From Nitrospiraceae bacterium (lineage in GTDB: Bacteria > Nitrospirota > Nitrospiria > Nitrospirales > Nitrospiraceae): a stretch of DNA of 13,060 bases. The notes under the pieces are model-generated. The model did not search any database. It saw only the letters and a list, made by a program, of their open reading frames with translations, and was not told the DNA's origin. The stretch covers positions 1-13,060 of the forward strand of contig JACVSD010000045.1 of assembly GCA_014534095.1 (NCBI GenBank), read 5' to 3'. This document shows positions 1 through 4,819 of this stretch, piece by piece. A program made the translations under genes and the position numbers. How positions within the stretch are numbered: the stretch's first letter is position 1; each line of letters starts with the position of its first letter.

Positions 1-13
1 GGAACTTCTTCAT
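1..13 (-). CDS. Possible start of a further minus-strand gene (partial)
   Basis: On the minus strand an ATG at 13-11 opens a frame reading M-K-K and running off the left edge. A GAGG sequence lies 6 nt upstream, a good ribosome-binding distance. Only four codons are visible, so the product cannot be identified. In several bacteria, such as Geobacter, argC follows rplM-rpsI, so argC is a guess from context only. The S9 terminator at 61-93 lies between, so this gene would need its own promoter or read-through. Confidence 0.3.
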
Positions 14-60
14 GACGTGCCTCGAAGACCCTGTCTGAATCTCTGATGCATGGAGTAGGC

Positions 61-93
61 ATAAAAAAGGGAAGGCTCCGGAGCCTTCCCTTT
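61..93 (-). terminator. Intrinsic terminator after rpsI
   Basis: Positions 66-93 form a perfect 14-bp inverted repeat (arms AAAGGGAAGGCTCC and its complement, with almost no loop if fully paired). On the minus strand it is followed by a T-run from positions 68-63. It lies about 20 bp past the rpsI stop codon, as expected for the end of the L13-S9 transcript. On the plus strand it is followed only by TTTCTAT, so termination that way would be weaker. Confidence 0.9.
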
Positions 94-114
94 CTATACT
101 ATGGCTCCTGCGGC

Positions 115-507
115 TTAGCGCTTGGAGTATTGGAACCGTTTCCGAGCGCCCTTCTGTCCGTATTTTTTTCGTTCCTTCACGCGTGAGTCACGGGTGAGCA
201 AGCCTTCTTTCTTTAATGGGGTGCGTAACGCTGGGCTCATGGTGACGAGGGCACGCGCGATCGCGTGACGCAAGGCACCGGCCTGGCCGGTCGGTCCGCC
301 ACCGTAGACGGTGGCCTTAATCGAGTACTTGCCTGTGGCGCCGGCCATCTCAAGCGGCAGTTGGATGATCTGTCTGAGAGTAAGACGGGGAAAAGCCTTT
401 TCAAGCGGCCGTTCATTGACGGTAATATCACCGGCTGTTCCCGTTACCCACGCTCTTGCTATCGCGCACTTTCTTCGACCCGTTGCGTACTGTGTGACCG
501 CTGCCAT
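115..507 (-). CDS. rpsI: 30S ribosomal protein S9
   Basis: Component of the small ribosomal subunit head; the C-terminal tail of S9 reaches towards the P-site tRNA. The 130-residue product matches the usual family length. It starts with the family-like YATGRRKCAIARAW stretch, has the central GGGPTGQAGALRHAIARAL block (residues about 69-87), and ends in the basic tail RKRFQYSKR. The ATG at 507 has AAGGAGG at 523-517 on the minus strand, 9 nt away, which fixes the start. It lies 34 bp downstream of rplM, the classic L13-S9 pair, and is followed by a strong terminator, so it is probably the last gene of its transcript. Nothing in it looks broken. Confidence 0.97.
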   Translation of the reverse strand: MAAVTQYATGRRKCAIARAWVTGTAGDITVNERPLEKAFPRLTLRQIIQLPLEMAGATGKYSIKATVYGGGPTGQAGALRHAIARALVTMSPALRTPLKKEGLLTRDSRVKERKKYGQKGARKRFQYSKR

Positions 508-541
508 GCGACTACGCCTCCTTCAATGCTGAGATAGTGGT

Positions 542-973
542 CTAGAGAGAAATTGGTTCCGGGCGTTGTGCCTGATGGGGATGGTCGGGGCCAACGTACA
601 CACGAAGTTTTTTTGCCATGTGATTGCCGAGAGGATTCTTGGGCAGCATGCCTTCTATAGCTTTCACGAGTAACTGTGTCGGATCTTTCTTGAACAGGTG
701 CTTGGCAGTCGTGGTTTTTAACCCTCCCGGGTAGCCGCTATGGCTCCGATACAGTTTGTCCTCCATTTTGGTGCCGGAGAGATGAATCTTCTCGGCATTC
801 ACGATGACGACATGGTCCCCCATATCCACGTTGGGAGTAAACGTCGGACGGTGTTTCCCTCGAAGCACGCCGGCCACGCGTGCCGCCAGACGTCCAAGAG
901 TCTTACCTTCGGCGTTGACCAGGTGCCACGTTTCTTTCACATCTGCTGGTTTCTCGAGATACGTTGTCATCAT
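542..973 (-). CDS. rplM: 50S ribosomal protein L13
   Basis: Early-assembling protein of the large subunit. Family signatures are clear: the N-terminal block with W-H-L-V-N-A-E-G-K-T-L-G-R-L-A, RGKHRPTFTPNVDMGD, the HSGYPGG segment, and GMLPKNPLG followed by LRVYVGPDHPHQAQRP at the C-terminus. The open frame extends upstream to 1009, but those extra residues have no L13 character. Two adjacent ATGs (973 and 970) are possible. GAGGA lies 8 nt before the first, giving 143 residues; the second would give 142 residues, the E. coli length. It is 45 bp downstream of the DUF151 gene and 34 bp upstream of rpsI, so it may be transcribed from the promoter at 2041-2070. I saw no convincing promoter of its own. 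Confidence 0.96.
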   Translation of the reverse strand: MMTTYLEKPADVKETWHLVNAEGKTLGRLAARVAGVLRGKHRPTFTPNVDMGDHVVIVNAEKIHLSGTKMEDKLYRSHSGYPGGLKTTTAKHLFKKDPTQLLVKAIEGMLPKNPLGNHMAKKLRVYVGPDHPHQAQRPEPISL

Positions 974-1004
974 TGTCCTATTCCTCGCGACAGTAAAGGC
1001 TTCC

Positions 1005-1018
1005 ATCACACGCGTGAT
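1005..1018. repeat. Short inverted repeat between DUF151 gene and rplM
   Basis: ATCAC-ACGC-GTGAT: five-base perfect arms around a 4-nt centre, directly after the stop codon of the upstream DUF151 gene and about 30 bp before the rplM start. There is no T-run behind it, so it is not a typical terminator. It could be an operator or a small RNA hairpin in the L13 leader, or chance. Confidence 0.3.
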
Positions 1019-1507
1019 CTATACTTCTTGCGTCCCGATGTCTTTGGTCTCAAGCTTTGTGAGCCAGGCATCCAGGTTCTGACCGCTTCGTCGCTTCCAT
1101 ACGTCTTGCGTGGCATAGATTGGCGCGTGTGTGCGGAGCGCCAATGCTATGGCGTCGCTGGGCCTGGAGTCAATGGTTCGCACGTCACCTTTGCTTTCTA
1201 GAAAGACGGAATCATAGTACGTGCTGCTTTTGACATCAGTCAGGACGACGCGCTGGGTCTTGATGCCGAAATGTTCTCCGAAGCTCTTAATGAGATCATG
1301 ACTCATGGGCCGTGGGGTGACCGTGGTATCTAACGCACGACGGATCGATTCGCCTTCGGACGCGCCAACCCATATCATGAACGTTTCCGGACGTCCATCC
1401 GCACGAGTCAGCACGATGATCCTCGTGTCCGTGTTCGTATCGTCGACCACACGGTTCACGTTCAATTCAATTAAGGTCTCTGCCGGACTAGGGCTATGCT
1501 CTGGCAT
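1019..1507 (-). CDS. Bifunctional nuclease family (DUF151) protein, second copy
   Basis: Member of the BFN/DUF151 family (PF02577), whose plant members have nuclease activity and whose bacterial structure is known from Thermotoga TM0160; the bacterial cellular role is not settled. At 162 residues it has the family core: MIWVGASEGESI (44-55), TPRPMSHDL (64-72), VVLTDVKSSTYY (87-98) and the hallmark DSRPSDAIALALR (113-125). The start at 1507 was chosen over an upstream in-frame ATG at 1537 because AAAGGGA sits about 4 nt before it, and because this leaves a clean 10-bp gap from the preceding DUF151 gene instead of an overlap. By eye it is roughly 40% identical to that neighbour, so the two are old paralogues. 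Residues 1-10 are a non-conserved extension. Confidence 0.9.
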   Translation of the reverse strand: MPEHSPSPAETLIELNVNRVVDDTNTDTRIIVLTRADGRPETFMIWVGASEGESIRRALDTTVTPRPMSHDLIKSFGEHFGIKTQRVVLTDVKSSTYYDSVFLESKGDVRTIDSRPSDAIALALRTHAPIYATQDVWKRRSGQNLDAWLTKLETKDIGTQEV

Positions 1508-1517
1508 CAATTCCCTT

Positions 1518-1973
1518 TCACGAGTCCAGCTTGCCAAAATCTTCCGGCTTCAAGTTCTCGAGCCATTGCTCAAGCTCTTCGGTGCTCTGCTTCCGAATTA
1601 CCGTGTCGCTTGCAAAAATCGGCGCTTGTGATCGAATCGCGAGGGCGATGGCATCGCTCGGCCGGGAGTCCACCGTGTACTCCGAATCTTCGTACATCAA
1701 GTGGATCTTTGCAAAATACGTGTTCTCGCTCAGATCTGTAATGACTACGCTGATGACTTTCGCATTGAAGGCATCGAGACAAGCCTTCATGAAATCATGG
1801 GTCATCGGACGAGGAGGTGAGACGTTCTCCAGCGCCAGGCTGATGGAGCCGGCTTCGGACTTACCGACCCATATGGGCAACATCTCAGCCTGATCTTCGT
1901 CTCGGAGAATCACAATATAGGCGTTGTTGTAGGGGTCGAACATCAACCCCTTCACCTGCATCTGCGTAATCAT
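1518..1973 (-). CDS. Bifunctional nuclease family (DUF151) protein, first copy
   Basis: A 151-residue DUF151/BFN protein, first gene of the tandem pair. Visible motifs are LPIWVGKSEAGSI (32-44), PPRPMTHDFM (53-62), VVITDLSENTYFAKIHL (76-92) and DSRPSDAIALAIRSQAPIF (102-120). The C-terminal tail is acidic (EELEQWLENLKPEDFG). This is the usual single-domain length. The ATG at 1973 has no strong Shine-Dalgarno sequence in the normal window (the nearest is GGGA about 13 nt upstream); Met5 is an alternative. A good promoter lies about 60 bp upstream of the start (2041-2070, minus strand). The order DUF151-DUF151-rplM-rpsI on one strand with short gaps suggests one transcript. Family membership is firm; the biological function is not established. 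Confidence 0.92.
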   Translation of the reverse strand: MITQMQVKGLMFDPYNNAYIVILRDEDQAEMLPIWVGKSEAGSISLALENVSPPRPMTHDFMKACLDAFNAKVISVVITDLSENTYFAKIHLMYEDSEYTVDSRPSDAIALAIRSQAPIFASDTVIRKQSTEELEQWLENLKPEDFGKLDS

Positions 1974-2040
1974 TGGTAGATTTTTCCCGACCTTCGCAAT
2001 CTTCAGCGATTAAGCGGAGAGAGGGCGGCCAAGGAGAGGC

Positions 2041-2070
2041 ACTGTATCATTTCAGAATTGGCAGTGTCAA
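2041..2070 (-). promoter_or_regulatory. Sigma70-type promoter for DUF151 pair and probably rplM-rpsI
   Basis: On the minus strand a perfect -35 TTGACA (2070-2065) is followed by an 18-bp spacer and a -10 TACAGT (2046-2041) preceded by TG (extended -10). The predicted start is near 2034, giving a leader of about 60 nt to the ATG at 1973. It lies in the 162-bp space (1974-2135) between the YggX-like gene and the first DUF151 gene. I saw nothing else of note in that space. Confidence 0.75.
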
Positions 2071-2135
2071 CGAAGGCAGCGACAGCATAGGGATTTCGAT
2101 CTCACGCAGTCATGGGAGGCGTGGGGGGAGCGCGA

Positions 2136-2417
2136 TCACGTCGCCGGCGGGCGATAGTTCTCTGCAACTTTCGATGTGTCGGCCTGCTCGCCGAGTTTCA
2201 AGAACGCTTTCATCTGCTTCCGGACGAGTTCCCGCCCGCTTTCCTCTCCCAGATTGACCTGGTATTCGTTAATAACCATGACGCGCATGCCCTCCCATTT
2301 TTTCCAGCATGCGATACACACTTTGGATTTGATCTCGGTTTCGAGCTTGCCGAGAAACAATGGAGTGGTGATCGCCTCCCCGGTCTGTCCACAGGTGACA
2401 CATGCGACGTCTGCCAT
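2136..2417 (-). CDS. YggX-like Fe(2+)-trafficking family protein with two CxxC pairs
   Basis: A 93-residue protein. Residues about 21-73 (LGKLETEI..., W38KKWEG, MVINEYQVNLGEE, then VRKQMKAFL) follow the pattern of E. coli YggX (LGKRIYNEI, AWAQWQ, MLINEKKLN, EQEMVNFLF). YggX is a small cytosolic protein linked to iron trafficking and protection of Fe-S clusters from oxidative damage. Unlike YggX, which has a single N-terminal cysteine, this protein has C6-V-T-C9 and C34-I-A-C37, able to form a zinc ribbon, rubredoxin-like or redox site. The open frame extends 33 codons further upstream, but the start at 2417 is favoured by AAGGAG about 10 nt before it and by family length. It stands alone with its own probable promoter (2476-2484). 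Homology is judged by eye. Confidence 0.72.
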   Translation of the reverse strand: MADVACVTCGQTGEAITTPLFLGKLETEIKSKVCIACWKKWEGMRVMVINEYQVNLGEESGRELVRKQMKAFLKLGEQADTSKVAENYRPPAT

Positions 2418-2475
2418 TTTATAGACGCTCCTTATAATGCGAGATGCGATTTGCCTGTTCCAATAGGCGAGGGGC

Positions 2476-2484
2476 ATTCTAGCA
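2476..2484 (-). promoter_or_regulatory. Extended -10 element upstream of YggX-like gene
   Basis: On the minus strand TGC-TAGAAT (2484-2476) forms an extended -10. The -35 region at normal spacing (about TTTCTT) is poor, so this is a partial match. A transcript would start near 2469, about 50 nt ahead of the ATG at 2417. A second weak candidate (TTGGAA, 18 bp, CATTAT) lies closer to the gene. The divergent tRNA promoter at 2521-2549 has a very similar -10 (TGC-TAGAAA). Confidence 0.45.
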
Positions 2485-2520
2485 GAGGCCTTCAGACGAA
2501 GAAAAGGGCTGGTCATGCGA

Positions 2521-2549
2521 TTGACCGGACTGACACTTCATGCTAGAAA
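2521..2549 (+). promoter_or_regulatory. Promoter of tRNA-Leu
   Basis: TTGACC (2521-2526), a 17-bp spacer, then TAGAAA (2544-2549) preceded by TGC, so an extended -10. The start site would fall near 2556, about 12 bp before the mature tRNA 5' end at 2568, typical of a monocistronic tRNA gene. Confidence 0.7.
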
Positions 2550-2567
2550 TAAAAGCTCTGTTTGGCT

Positions 2568-2654
2568 GCCCGGATGGCGGAACTGGCAGACGCGCCGGAC
2601 TCAAAATCCGGTTCTCGCAAGAGAGTGGGAGTTCGACCCTCCCTCTGGGCACCA
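2568..2654 (+). tRNA. tRNA-Leu, anticodon CAA (reads UUG)
   Basis: The 87-nt cloverleaf includes an encoded CCA end. The acceptor stem pairs GCCCGGA with TCTGGGC (one G-T pair). The anticodon stem CCGGA/TCCGG closes the loop C-T-CAA-A-A, with the anticodon at 2602-2604. A long class II variable arm (TTCTCGCAAGAGAG region) is as expected for leucine. The T arm GGGAG-TTCGACC-CTCCC is intact, and A73 is the leucine discriminator. It has its own promoter at 2521-2549. No obvious intrinsic terminator follows in 2655-2728. Confidence 0.97.
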
Positions 2655-2728
2655 CCGGACGAGACTGCATGTACACAGCTAATAGTGGTGGTGGGCCGGC
2701 GGGAAACCCTAGCTATCGGAAAACGGTC

Positions 2729-2757
2729 TTGACAGGTTATTATCATTCGCCTATAGT
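2729..2757 (+). promoter_or_regulatory. Strong sigma70-type promoter for secreted protein gene
   Basis: TTGACA (2729-2734, perfect), a 17-bp spacer, then TATAGT (2752-2757, five of six). Transcription would begin near 2764, leaving a leader of about 95 nt before the ATG at 2859. The rest of 2655-2858 shows no other gene, and I did not recognise a riboswitch in the leader. Confidence 0.85.
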
Positions 2758-2858
2758 TCCGCCGTCGTATTAAATTTGACTCATGTGGTCATCGGGCAAA
2801 GGAATCTTGTTGGTCATCATCTCTTCACATTATCTATTAACTCACAAGGAGGCAGCAC

Positions 2859-3605
2859 ATGCGTAAGGTGTTGGCGCTAGGAGCCACAATTGTTTTTGTC
2901 GGCTCTGTGAGTGTTGCAGTCGCTCAAGAGCGTTTGCAGCAGGGTGCATCTGGTTCATCGCTCGGCGTGGGCACCGGAGTCGGCGATGTGTCTGGGAGCC
3001 CGGGTCGGACTCAGGCGTTTGACCGCAGTGCGTTCCTGGATCGGCTGTCTCAAGCGGAGACGGTGTACGGTCGAGTGATCGGCATCGATCTTCCTGGAAA
3101 GAAGATGCATCTTGAGAGCGGAGGCAGTTCTCATGATGAAGGTCGTGCGGGCGGCGGTGCGATGAACTATCGCACGGTATACTTCGATGACAGAACCAAC
3201 ATGGACCAAATCCGGATCCTTGAGTCCGGAGACGACGTCACCGTCCAGGCCATTGAAGAGACCTCTACGAACCAACCTTTTGGAACGGGTCGTAAGATCG
3301 TGCGTGAAGTGACCGTGCTTCGTGGCAACGAGAAGCTGGCCGGCTTCGGCGGACTGGGACAACGGCCCAACCCGATGACTGAGCGCGCGATCGAGACCAA
3401 CAGTGGCAGCACCACCGGTGGTGTGGCAGGTGCCGTGCTTCCCGGAAAAGTCGGAGGAACCGTTGATACGACCGTCGGCGAGTTCACCGGTGCCGCGCCT
3501 TGCTGGAATTGCGAACCGCAGCCAGGGTGGGGATATCAGACCCAAAACAAATCAGACTATGGCACCGATACGTCGAAACCCAACCTTGTGAAGGGCTTGC
3601 AGTAA
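2859..3605 (+). CDS. Secreted protein of unknown function
   Basis: The 248-residue product is not recognised as a named family. It begins with a classic Sec signal peptide: M-R-K, a hydrophobic stretch to about residue 20, and a signal peptidase I site after A20-V-A22 before Q23. A Gly/Ser-rich stretch (about 29-50) precedes a beta-rich part (about 67-155: ETVYGRVIGIDLPGKKMHLES, then YRTVYFDDRT and a V-T-V-Q-A/V-T-V-L pattern) that looks like a small OB- or DUF5666-type barrel; that resemblance is only a suggestion. A Gly/Thr-rich linker and a C-terminal C215-W-N-C218 pair follow; no histidine follows, so it is not a heme-c site. The ATG is fixed by AAGGAGG 6 nt upstream. Strong promoter and terminator flank it, so it is a single-gene, probably well-expressed unit exported to the periplasm or cell surface. 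Confidence 0.85.
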   Translation: MRKVLALGATIVFVGSVSVAVAQERLQQGASGSSLGVGTGVGDVSGSPGRTQAFDRSAFLDRLSQAETVYGRVIGIDLPGKKMHLESGGSSHDEGRAGGGAMNYRTVYFDDRTNMDQIRILESGDDVTVQAIEETSTNQPFGTGRKIVREVTVLRGNEKLAGFGGLGQRPNPMTERAIETNSGSTTGGVAGAVLPGKVGGTVDTTVGEFTGAAPCWNCEPQPGWGYQTQNKSDYGTDTSKPNLVKGLQ

Positions 3606-3629
3606 GCGCATTCACGGTTGATGGCTTAG

Positions 3630-3658
3630 AAAGGGGCAGCTTCGGCTGCCCCTTTTTT
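3630..3658 (+). terminator. Intrinsic terminator after secreted protein gene
   Basis: An 11-bp stem (3630-3640 paired with 3645-3655) capped by a stable TTCG tetraloop, followed by a T-run to 3658. It lies 24 bp after the stop codon and separates this gene from the TusA-like gene. Confidence 0.95.
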
Positions 3659-3718
3659 ATTCGGCCTAGCGAACGGTCTTAATGTTGCCTTGGCTCTGTG
3701 GTGAAAGGTTGCAGCAAG

Positions 3719-3982
3719 ATGGCTGAGGAAAGAGATGAAATGTTCACGGCGTCGGACGCGGACCTCGATCTTCGAGGTGTCATTTGTCCCTACAATTTTG
3801 TGAAGACAAAGCTCAAGCTCGAAACCATGGAGCCGGGACAAGTGTTGTCAGTCCTGCTCGATGAAGGCGATCCGATTCGCAATGTTCCACGCAGCGTAGA
3901 AAATGAAGGGCATACCGTGCTCGCGCAGGAGCGGTTTGAACGAGTCTATCGTGTGCTCATTCGCCGAGAGGACAATGATTAG
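3719..3982 (+). CDS. TusA/SirA-family sulfur-carrier protein
   Basis: An 87-residue single-domain protein. TusA proteins carry sulfur as a persulfide on a conserved cysteine for tRNA thiolation, molybdenum cofactor or dissimilatory sulfur metabolism. The signature is D15-L-D-L-R-G-V-I-C23-P-Y-N, then a helix (FVKTKLKLETME), GQVLSVLLDEGDP, and a terminal strand (YRVLIRRE). The active cysteine C23 and following proline are present, but the second proline of the classic CPxP motif is Asn (CPYN). The ATG at 3719 was chosen (AAAGG about 9 nt upstream); GTG codons at 3698/3701 could extend it by seven residues. Its stop overlaps the convergent RsmI-like stop by 4 bp. I saw no clear promoter just upstream. 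Which pathway it serves cannot be read from context. Confidence 0.88.
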   Translation: MAEERDEMFTASDADLDLRGVICPYNFVKTKLKLETMEPGQVLSVLLDEGDPIRNVPRSVENEGHTVLAQERFERVYRVLIRREDND

Positions 3983-4764
3983 TTCTTATTCGCATCATTC
4001 GCATCATCTTTTTCGCCGCTGGCCCGCCCGGTTCTGCTTGAAAGTATCAGCGTGACATCCTGAATGGCGGGTCGCTCTGCCAGTACCTTCAGTACTTGGT
4101 GCGCTGTCCCACGGATCACCATCTCGTTCGGTTTCGTGAGATCACAGGCGAGGGCTATGGTCCGACGAGGAGCGAGGCACTTCATCAGATCGAGGATAAG
4201 CGTCAGCGAGCGGACTGCGCAGAACGCGACGGTCTGTTCGCGGCGTATCAATAAGCGAGGCAGCTGCTGTTTCAGTACCGATCGCGTCTCAGGCAAGACC
4301 CCCGAGAAAAAAAACGAGTCTCCTGAAAATCCGGAGACGGAGAGGGCTGCGGTCACGGCCGAGGCGCCCGGACTGGAGCGCACGCGGATTCCGTGACCGT
4401 GCGCTGCGGAGATGAGCCGATGGCCGGGATCGGCAATCACGGGGGCCCCGCTATCCGAGACTAGGGCGACGTCCGCTCCATTGAGCAGACGATCGATGAG
4501 CACGGCGACCTTCTCTTCAATATTGCGAGGACCATAGCTCGTCACCGTGCCTTCGATGGCATGTTCGTTCAGGAGTCGTTGAGTCGAGGCAGGGTCTTCT
4601 GAGGCAATGAGACTGACTTCTCGTAGGACGCGCAGCCCGCGGAGTGTGATATCGTCCGGATGTCCGATCGGGACGCAGATGACATAGAGCGTGCCCCGTC
4701 GCGACTTCCCGCTGCGGAATTGCGCTGCCGGCTGGGCGTTTTGTTGACTCCGTTCTCTCCGCAT
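3979..4764 (-). CDS. Divergent RsmI-like tetrapyrrole-methylase-fold protein
   Basis: At 261 residues it follows RsmI, the SAM-dependent 2'-O-methyltransferase of 16S rRNA C1402. Collinear segments include LYVICVPIGHPDDITLRGL (26-44), SLIASED (51-57), VALVSDSGAPVIADPG (99-114), SPGASAVTAAL (131-141), GFSGDSFFFSGVLP, LACDLTKPNE and a terminal VTLIL strand. Several usual signatures are altered: PIGN is PIGH, EDTR is EDPA, the LPGP loop is SPGA, and the YESPHR motif is replaced by CAVRSL. It may therefore be a second, divergent copy with another target, or a lineage-specific rRNA enzyme. The ATG at 4764 lacks a Shine-Dalgarno sequence; a TTG at 4794 would add ten residues. A 9-bp tandem repeat (3988-4005) encodes part of the polar tail DDANDAN. 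It is divergent from the heme operon and overlaps its promoter. Confidence 0.75.
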   Translation of the reverse strand: MRRERSQQNAQPAAQFRSGKSRRGTLYVICVPIGHPDDITLRGLRVLREVSLIASEDPASTQRLLNEHAIEGTVTSYGPRNIEEKVAVLIDRLLNGADVALVSDSGAPVIADPGHRLISAAHGHGIRVRSSPGASAVTAALSVSGFSGDSFFFSGVLPETRSVLKQQLPRLLIRREQTVAFCAVRSLTLILDLMKCLAPRRTIALACDLTKPNEMVIRGTAHQVLKVLAERPAIQDVTLILSSRTGRASGEKDDANDANKN

Positions 4765-4773
4765 CGATATAAT
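4744..4773 (+). promoter_or_regulatory. Main promoter of the heme biosynthesis operon
   Basis: TTGACT (4744-4749), an 18-bp spacer, then a perfect TATAAT (4768-4773). The start would be near 4780, giving a leader of about 40 nt before the ATG at 4820. The element spans the presumed start codon of the divergent RsmI-like gene (4764), so the two genes share regulatory DNA. On the opposite strand a weaker pair (TTGCTG, 17 bp, TATATC) overlaps the same place. Confidence 0.8.
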
Positions 4774-4806
4774 TTTGCGCCCGTTCGCCAGCAACGATTT
4801 CTAAGC

Positions 4807-4818
4807 GGGGTTTCCCCC
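4807..4818 (+). promoter_or_regulatory. GGGG-TTT-CCCC mini-hairpin at the start of the operon's first gene
   Basis: GGGG (4807-4810) and CCCC (4814-4817) can pair around a TTT loop, ending 2 nt before the ATG at 4820. The GGGG is the only Shine-Dalgarno-like sequence there, 9 nt from the ATG, so the hairpin could hide it. Four pairs is short, so a role is only possible. Confidence 0.3.
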
Positions 4819-4819
4819 T

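Noticed and set aside
740..1201. Plus-strand open frame of 153 codons
   Set aside because: It lies antisense to rplM and the DUF151 gene, both with clear family motifs, and its translation has no recognisable domain or ribosome-binding site.
2540..2773. Small open frames across the tRNA and promoter region
   Set aside because: They run through the tRNA-Leu and the strong promoter, and lack ribosome-binding sites and protein-like composition.
3501..3512. CxxC in the secreted protein as a possible heme c site
   Set aside because: The residue after the second cysteine is Glu, not His, so it is not a CxxCH heme-binding motif.
2955..3545. Minus-strand open frame of 196 codons
   Set aside because: It is fully antisense to the secreted protein gene, which has promoter, ribosome-binding site, signal peptide and terminator. 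The antisense translation looks random.
3988..4007. Two 9-bp direct repeats (ATTCGCATC twice)
   Set aside because: A simple two-copy slippage repeat inside the polar C-terminus of the RsmI-like gene; too small to be a mobile or regulatory repeat.
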